Shown piece after piece: positions 58,591 to 64,000 of a stretch of DNA of 64,000 bases. The notes under the pieces are model-generated. The model searched no databases. It was not told where the DNA came from and saw only the letters and a program-made list of their open reading frames with translations. The stretch comes from Elephas maximus indicus (Eukaryota; Chordata; Mammalia; Proboscidea; Elephantidae), in contig NC_064825.1 of assembly GCF_024166365.1 (NCBI RefSeq), positions 103,988,480-104,052,479 of the forward strand. Reading direction: 5' to 3'. Each line of letters starts with the position of its first letter. Position 1 is the first letter of the stretch. Both the position numbers and the translations under genes were made by a program.

Positions 58591-59963
58591 ATGAATGATG
58601 GAGATTCTATATATATATATATAGAAGTTGCTTTGTGTGGAGACAAAGCCATGCTTTTTTTTCAAAACAGCTTTTAATAATGAAATGTTATCAAAAAGTA
58701 AATTAGTGAACAAAGAAACATAACATACAGAGTCTACTTTCCTAAGAGAACGAAACCTAGTTGAGAGCAGGGAGAATAACATGGTAAATCTTTCGCTCAG
58801 ATACAGATAACCTTAGTTTCATTTATTTCTCATTCCTTAGTTTAAGCAGAAGTAAGAACAAATTCTGGGTCCCCAAGAGGTCTAGGTAAAATTTTCCATA
58901 GAGTCTGACTCAAATACTAAGATAAAGGTAGAACAGAATTCCCTAGGGTCCAGTACTATTGTTTGTTGATGTACTTTTTATCCAATTTTTCATCTTCTTT
59001 TATACTTTTAATTGTTCATTCAAAATTTATTGTGCACCAGATATTGTGCTATGTCATAGAAACTGTTGTATCTAATAGGCAACCATTTTAAGGAGAATGA
59101 TTTTATGTTTAAAAAACAGAAATTTCCAGCTGATATTTAATTTTTTTTTTTTTTTTTTTTAGTCATCACTCTTTCTGGGTGACATGAGCAATACAAAATG
59201 GTTCTGAAGCCACAAGGAAATTTGGAAACATGGTCTATTTACTCTTCATTACTTGCCCCTCAGAGATTGAATGGCCCATTGTTTTCATAGTCGTAAACTA
59301 GTTAGATATCATTGTACTATACACAACGAATGACCACAAATTGTACATAAAAATTAGTAGAGACTAATCGGTAAAAAATTAACAGATTTTCAGTTATAGA
59401 AAATCAACTAATGTGTATAATGTTCCCAACACAGTCTCTAGCTCAAAAAATGGTAGCTACTACTATTATTTGATCTTTGTATCATTAGTTCTTGGCAGCG
59501 TATCACACAATTAGGAGCATGATCTGTGACATAGACCAGGTTTTTGTTCCTGGTTCTTTAGTATGTCTGTTTTTATACTGTCTCCTTTTTGTCAGGTCCT
59601 TACTTGTAAAATGGGCATAATAGTAGTGCCTATCTCTTTGGATTGTTATAAACATAAATGCTCAATGTTAACATGTGATATTCCTCTGATTTTTTATTAC
59701 AGGGAATGTCCACGCATATATTTACATGGATTATGTTAGTTAAACTAAGCCCTGATTTGTTTGAATTTTCTAAATATGCAACAAACTCTCCTGGGTTAGA
59801 TTTTCTCTTTTTTCTTACACTGTTTCTGCTCTACAAAATTGAAGATCTATGAACTCTACTGATTAATTTTTTCTTATTTCATAAGTAGCACTTTCAGGGA
59901 AATACTAAATGTCCTCTTGACCTTTTACTCAATGGAATCATTGTTATACTCCAGACACATTTC
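58591..59963. other. Duplicated DNA 3' of OR-beta2
   Basis: Collinear with 28075-29193 and 30156-30638. Contains (AT)n at 58607-58623, an L2/MIR-like piece at 59010-59060, poly-T at 59140-59160 and a MIR at 59515-59640. No gene. Confidence 0.6.
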
Positions 59964-60890
59964 TTAGTCTTCTGAAATAGCTTTCCTGCTGCACAATTTC
60001 CTGATGGCATCTCTCATCTGGGCATTTCTCAAGGTATAGATTAAGGGATTTAACATGGGAGTTATGATAGTATAGAATACAGCAACTGCTTTGTCAGCAG
60101 ATAAAGTGGCCGCAGGTCTCATATACACAAATATGCAGGGCACAAAGAATAAGACGACCACTGTGATATGGGAAGCACAGGTTGAGAGGGCTTTGCGTCT
60201 CCCCTCCAAGCTAAGGGTCCTTAGGGAGCACAGGATGACCACATAGGAGACCAGCAAGAGGAGAAAGTTTAACAGGCAGATGAACCCACTGTTGGCAGCA
60301 ACAAAGAACCCTAAAGTGTGAGTATCAGTGCAGGCAAGACTGAGCAAAGGGTTCAGATCACACATAAAGTGATCTATGATGTTAGGGCCACAGAAAGGTA
60401 ATTGAAATATGAAGATGATCTGTATGGTTGCATGAAGAAAGCCTCCCACCCACACAACTCCCACTAGTAGACCACACACCCTCCGATTCATGATGGTTGT
60501 GTAGTGCAAGGGCTTGCAGATGGCCACGTAGCGGTCATAAGCCATCACAGTAAGAAGGATGATCTCAGCACCTCCAAAGAAATGTTCCCCAAAGACTTGG
60601 ATCATACACTCATTGAATAAGATGGTCTTTCTTTGGTGAAGTGAATCTGTGATCAGTTTAGGGGTACTGACAGAGGAATAGCAGGCATCGATAAAGGAGA
60701 GATAGGCCAGGAAGAAGTACATGGGGGATCCCAACAATGGGCTGGCAGTGATGGTGACCACAATGAGAACATTTCCTACCACAATGATGATGTAGATGAC
60801 AAAAAACATAACAAATATGATTTTCTGCATCTTTGGACTGTCTGTGAGCCCCAGTAGAACAAACTCCGTCACGTTGTTTCTATTCTCCAT
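59964..60890 (-). CDS. Olfactory receptor, family 4 subfamily C-like, OR-beta2
   Basis: Intact 308-residue odorant receptor, a typical length for the family. Starts [10 protein letters not shown] with the NVT glycosylation site at 6-8. Hallmarks: GN 39-40, [19 protein letters not shown] from 55, Cys95, [19 protein letters not shown] 116-134, ECL2 cysteines near 167, 177 and 187, SY 215-216, KALSTCASH 233-241, [12 protein letters not shown] 278-289. By memory it is close to human OR4C46/OR4C13, so OR4C is the best call; a one-to-one orthologue cannot be claimed. A minus-strand acceptor-like tttcag lies about 30 bases before the ATG. The unit 1 duplicate is dead, so this may be the only working beta receptor here. 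Predicted Golf-coupled membrane receptor of olfactory neurons. Confidence 0.96.
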   Translation of the reverse strand: MENRNNVTEFVLLGLTDSPKMQKIIFVMFFVIYIIIVVGNVLIVVTITASPLLGSPMYFFLAYLSFIDACYSSVSTPKLITDSLHQRKTILFNECMIQVFGEHFFGGAEIILLTVMAYDRYVAICKPLHYTTIMNRRVCGLLVGVVWVGGFLHATIQIIFIFQLPFCGPNIIDHFMCDLNPLLSLACTDTHTLGFFVAANSGFICLLNFLLLLVSYVVILCSLRTLSLEGRRKALSTCASHITVVVLFFVPCIFVYMRPAATLSADKAVAVFYTIITPMLNPLIYTLRNAQMRDAIRKLCSRKAISED

Positions 60891-60915
60891 GTATTTTATG
60901 TGATGGTTAATTACG

Positions 60916-60932
60916 TTACCTGAAATTGAAAC
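60916..60932 (-). other. Candidate 3' splice acceptor upstream of OR-beta2
   Basis: The minus strand reads tttcaatttcag then gtaacg, about 30 bases before the ATG. OR-beta1 has a similar site near 31552. Confidence 0.4.
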
Positions 60933-61417
60933 ATTTTATTAAAACAATCCTGAATGTATTAAAAGTATTCATTATGATAAGTAATAAATGTCTGGACTCT
61001 ACTGATTTGTGAATTTCTATGGATTTTTTTTTTTTTTTTTGACATGGAAGTACAGGTTCCGTGTACTTGAAGATTACTCAAACTTCTTCCCAGATGAGAA
61101 TACTGGTAATAATATAGACAGGAGAAACTTCTGTAAACATCCAGGTCAGGAGATGGTCTGTGTAACTTAGCCACCTGAGATGACTAAAAGCCTAATTTGA
61201 AGTAGTGATAGTGCACACAGTGGCAGGTAAACCTGAGAATGGAGGTAGGAGATGGATGTAAAGACCATGGTTGTAAAGCAAAGGAACTGGTCCTTATTCT
61301 TTAGGAGGCAAAGAATCATGAAAAGTTTTTGAGGACATGAGTGGAAGAATGAAGAGGAATTTGAGGAAAAGAGTATCTTGAAATATTATCCTAGTAAATG
61401 TCTTTGTGTGTCTTGGA
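60933..61417. other. Duplicated DNA upstream of OR-beta2
   Basis: Collinear with 31553-32035; T-run at 61026-61040. No gene. Confidence 0.5.
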
Positions 61418-61485
61418 CAAAATACACGGAGAATAGAAACAACATGATGGAGTTTGTTCTACTGGGGCTCACGGACAATCCAAAG
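61418..61485 (+). pseudogene. Inverted copy of the first ~65 bases of OR-beta
   Basis: Reads on the plus strand as the OR start: acggagaatagaaacaacat then gagtttgttctactgggg, coding (T)[19 protein letters not shown]. It is about 92% identical to the reverse complement of 60838-60900. It lies about 530 bases from the real start, in inverted orientation, and is absent from the same position in unit 1 (32040-32055, where 'tcttggatgaagatctgtaa' runs straight into 'gctggtggaag'). The ATG position reads ACG. A non-functional templated insertion. Confidence 0.9.
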
Positions 61486-61893
61486 CTGGTGGAAGCCAGA
61501 GACAGGAAGAGAAGTTAGTGTACTATTTGCAGTTGTTGACATAAGGAGTACAGGGCACTGAAGATGGGAATGAAAGAAAGGATACAAGAGCTACTGTGAA
61601 AGAATTCATAATGCTCATTGTCTAAACGCAATTACTTTTTAATAGCTAATAATATATGGATCTTAATAACTGTTTGCCATGATAATGGCATGGTAGCAAG
61701 AGCTTTGTGTATGTGATTTCATTTAATCTTTATAACAACATGTGTGGTTTATATTATTTCACCCATTTTGCAGATAAGGAAAGAATCTTAAAATTTAATC
61801 TTCATAGTTATATTAACAATGATATGGTTAACCATGGTATGCTCTAAGTGTTTTATAACATGTGCTTATTTAATTCTCACTACCCACCTTGAT
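61486..61893. other. Duplicated DNA with MIR-like remnant
   Basis: Collinear with 32055-32463; reverse MIR-like segment at about 61715-61790. No gene. Confidence 0.5.
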
Positions 61894-62233
61894 GAAGAAT
61901 ATTGAATATACCATGGACTGCCAAAAGAATGAAATCTGTCTTGGAAGACGTACAACCAGAATGCTCTTTAGAAGCAAAGATGGTAAGACTACGTCTCACA
62001 TACTTTGGATGCATTATCAAGCGGGATCAGTCCCTGGAGAAGGACATCATGCTTGGTAAAGTAGAAGGTCAGTGAAAAAGAGGAAGACCGTCAACGAGAT
62101 GGATTGACACAGTGGCTGCAGCAATAGCCTCAAGCATAACAACGATTGTGAGGATGTCCCAGGAATGGGCAGTGTTTTGTTCTGTTGCTCACATGGTTGC
62201 CGTGAGTCGGAACTGACTCAACTATAGCACACC
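61894..62233 (+). mobile_element. RTE LINE 3' fragment
   Basis: Last 340 bases of the RTE: 'gaagaatattgaatatacca', 'aatgctctttagaagcaaag', 'ggagaaggacatcatgctt', 'cgtgagtcggaactgactca'. Unit 1 lacks it (32455), and a cacaccta-like word on both sides may be its target duplication. 5'-truncated. Confidence 0.85.
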
Positions 62234-62235
62234 TA

Positions 62236-62405
62236 GGAGAGTCCTAGTGGCCCAGAGGCTAAGAGATCAGCTGCTAACCAAAAAGTTGTTGGTTTGAATG
62301 CACCAGCACCTCCTTGGAAACTCTACAGGGCAGTTATACTCTGGTCTATAGGCACCCTGCAAATCAGAATCGACTCAATGGCAGCAGGTTTGGTTGCTTT
62401 TTAAA
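62236..62405 (+). mobile_element. AfroSINE, near full length
   Basis: 'gagtcctagtggcccagagg', 'gctgctaaccaaaaagttgt', 'ccttggaaactctacagggc', 'aatcagaatcgactcaatgg', 'ggtttggttgc'. Partner of 32464-32630. Confidence 0.87.
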
Positions 62406-63549
62406 AAATTTTTTTTCTAAGCACACAGGAGATTGTTACTACTATTTTGTTTTTAATCTGTTTACACGTTAGGAAATGAACCACAGAGGAGTTAAGAATT
62501 CTTCCCAAGATCAAGCAGCTAATAAAGGGCAGAGCAGAAATTTGGTCTCAGGTATTCCTTTTAACCATTTTTCTTCCAAATTCTTAATCCATGCCCTAAA
62601 TAGTTATATTTTAATACGTTAAACAGTGTTTAACTAGTAATCTCCTTTTGATATAGTCACAGTAATTATAGTTATTTTAATACTACCTCAGAGGCAAGTT
62701 TACATGAAGCAATTTTATCAACAGCATAAACACACACACAAACACAAATGTAAACATATGTCATTAAACATAATGATATAAGATAGCTATGTAATTAAAT
62801 GTGTATATATGTATACATACATGCACACGTATACAAACATACACGCACATATATGTACATATACATGTAATCATGGAATTCCCAAATACTAAGAATATGT
62901 GGTATTATTTTCATTGAAGTGCCCCTGCATTGGCTTTACTCTCTTCTCCCTAACTCCCCTCCAAGGCATGTTCCCCAAACTTTTCTGCAAAATTTTGAAA
63001 TCAACTGTTTTATGGTTAAGTGCATTGTTTTCAAAAAGACCAGATCTTGAATCTTCTACTTGCAACTTCTTTTATCTCGGGATACATTTCTTTGCACCTT
63101 AGGTCTTGTTTCCTTGTCTGTAAAGTGAGAACAATAATGTCCACCTTACTGGTTACAATGAGAATTGACTGGGAGAGCCCATGAGAACACATCTAACACA
63201 GTGCTGGGCAAACGTGTAGGACTGGGTCCCATTTTTGTGACTGTGCTTGCACCAAGGAGATAGAAGAATTGACACTTAGATCAATAATGCAGAGAAATAT
63301 TTAAACATACTATAAGTTCACAAAGAACAATCTCCAAATTTACCTCTAAAGAAGCCAGAAACTCATATTGTCTGTAGCATTTGATCCCAGGAAGAGCTCT
63401 GTATGTTTTTTCCTATACTGAGCAGCTGAGGATTTATGTCATTTACTATTCATATTTGTGTCTTTTTGTGTGAATTATATTTAAATCTTCTTTCATCCTC
63501 ATGATTAGTTTGGATTATTACAAGATATTATCTCCTGGCCGCATGGTTC
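62406..63549. other. Intergenic DNA, MIR pieces and microsatellite
   Basis: 62460-62560 looks like the reverse MIR continuing from 61790 ('gaaccacagaggagttaaga', 'caagcagctaataaagggc'). A (CA)n and TA/CA-rich microsatellite lies at 62733-62870. The plus ORF at 62899-63102 is not recognisable. From about 63313 it rejoins unit 1 at 32632; the 62406-63310 part has no unit 1 partner. Confidence 0.55.
62733..62870. repeat. (CA)n / (TA,CA) microsatellite
   Basis: Runs such as aacacacacacaaacacaaa, then alternating tata/cata/caca. Confidence 0.9.
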
Positions 63550-63690
63550 CTGATGTCAAAGAGCTAGGTTAGTTATAGTCCTACACATTGTTGAATCTCT
63601 ATGAGCCTCAACTTTTTCATCTGTCAAATGAGGTTAATGATGCTTACTCATATCTTTTGATGGATTGGATTGAGGATGAAATATTATAAT
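63550..63690 (+). mobile_element. MIR SINE fragment
   Basis: 'atgagcctcaactttttcat', 'ctgtcaaatgaggttaatga'; partner of 32875-33005. Confidence 0.68.
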
Positions 63691-64000
63691 ACTGTATGTA
63701 GAAAGTATGAAAATAATGATTTCTATATATGGAAAATAACAGTTTTTAATAAGAGGCAACACCACTGAGAAACTTACCTTAGTGCTGTTTATAGATGACT
63801 GTAATGATGTTTGGGATCTTCAAACTGATCTCCTCTTGGAATAAATAACTTTCAATATGAAAGCTATGAGACACTTGACTAGAAAATATTCAGATAATTC
63901 AATATCAAAGCAAAAGTTGATGAAGTTTGATATGAGTCTAAATCTTTCGTTCTAGCCTAAAAACTCAACCCTTTCCCCAGAAAATCTGGATTTGAATTTA
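63691..64000. other. End of window, unassigned
   Basis: Similarity to unit 1 ends near 63715. No gene or repeat recognised in the remainder. Confidence 0.45.

Larger units (their letters stand above)
33020..63715. repeat. Segmental duplication unit 2 (OR-alpha2 / OR-beta2)
   Basis: Partner of 5490-33010 with the same gene order and orientation. Unit 2 has extra blocks at 33880-44508 (including L1-B) and 50868-58320 (RTE, OR pseudogene, ERV fossil, L2). Similarity appears to end near 63715, where the sequence departs from 33020 onward. Limits are approximate. Confidence 0.83.

Noticed and set aside
1-64000. CRISPR arrays, operons or bacterial-type systems
   Set aside because: Repeat content, OR genes and L1/SINE structure are mammalian; no regularly spaced direct repeats with unique spacers were seen.

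Overview
The window looks like nuclear DNA of an afrotherian mammal, most likely an elephant or close relative. The evidence is many copies of a tRNA-derived SINE of the AfroSINE type (tail motif gagtcggaatcgactcgacgg), many RTE-clade LINE copies ending in (aac)n that share this tail, and afrotherian-type L1s with a long 3' UTR. Older MIR, L2 and MaLR/ERVL remnants are placental or pan-mammalian. No search was run, so the species is inferred. 

The host genes are all olfactory receptors (ORs) of family 4, best resembling OR4C. Three are intact single-exon coding regions on the minus strand: OR-alpha1 (6332-7294), OR-alpha2 (44654-45616) and OR-beta2 (59964-60890). Three are broken: a plus-strand pseudogene at 2887-3742, its relative at 54121-54832, and OR-beta1 (30639-31523), the dead duplicate of OR-beta2. 

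Layout: the window is dominated by a tandem segmental duplication. Unit 1 (about 5490-33010) and unit 2 (about 33020-63715) share the order 3' flank, OR-alpha, about 5 kb of upstream sequence, OR-beta, OR-beta upstream flank. Unit 2 also carries an RTE followed by a plus-strand OR pseudogene between alpha and beta. The same RTE-to-pseudogene junction appears at 1-3742, apparently the end of a preceding unit. In unit 1 an L1 of about 7.8 kb sits where unit 2 has that block. Comparing units gives filled and empty sites for several SINE, RTE and L1 insertions, so many insertions can be placed before or after the duplication. 

Region by region: 1-5400 holds RTE, a truncated L1, the first OR pseudogene and old repeats. 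5.5-7.3 kb is OR-alpha1 and its flanks. 7.6-12.3 kb is an RTE nested in another RTE. 12.3-20 kb is duplicated non-coding DNA with a minus-strand RTE. 20-27.8 kb is L1-A. 27.8-33.8 kb is the OR-beta1 region. 34.2-42 kb is L1-B. 42-50.9 kb is OR-alpha2 and upstream DNA. 50.9-57.5 kb is RTE, OR pseudogene and an ERVL-like fossil. 57.8-63.7 kb is OR-beta2 and flanks. The intact ORs would act separately, each as a candidate odorant receptor in olfactory neurons. The rest is repeat turnover around a growing OR cluster.
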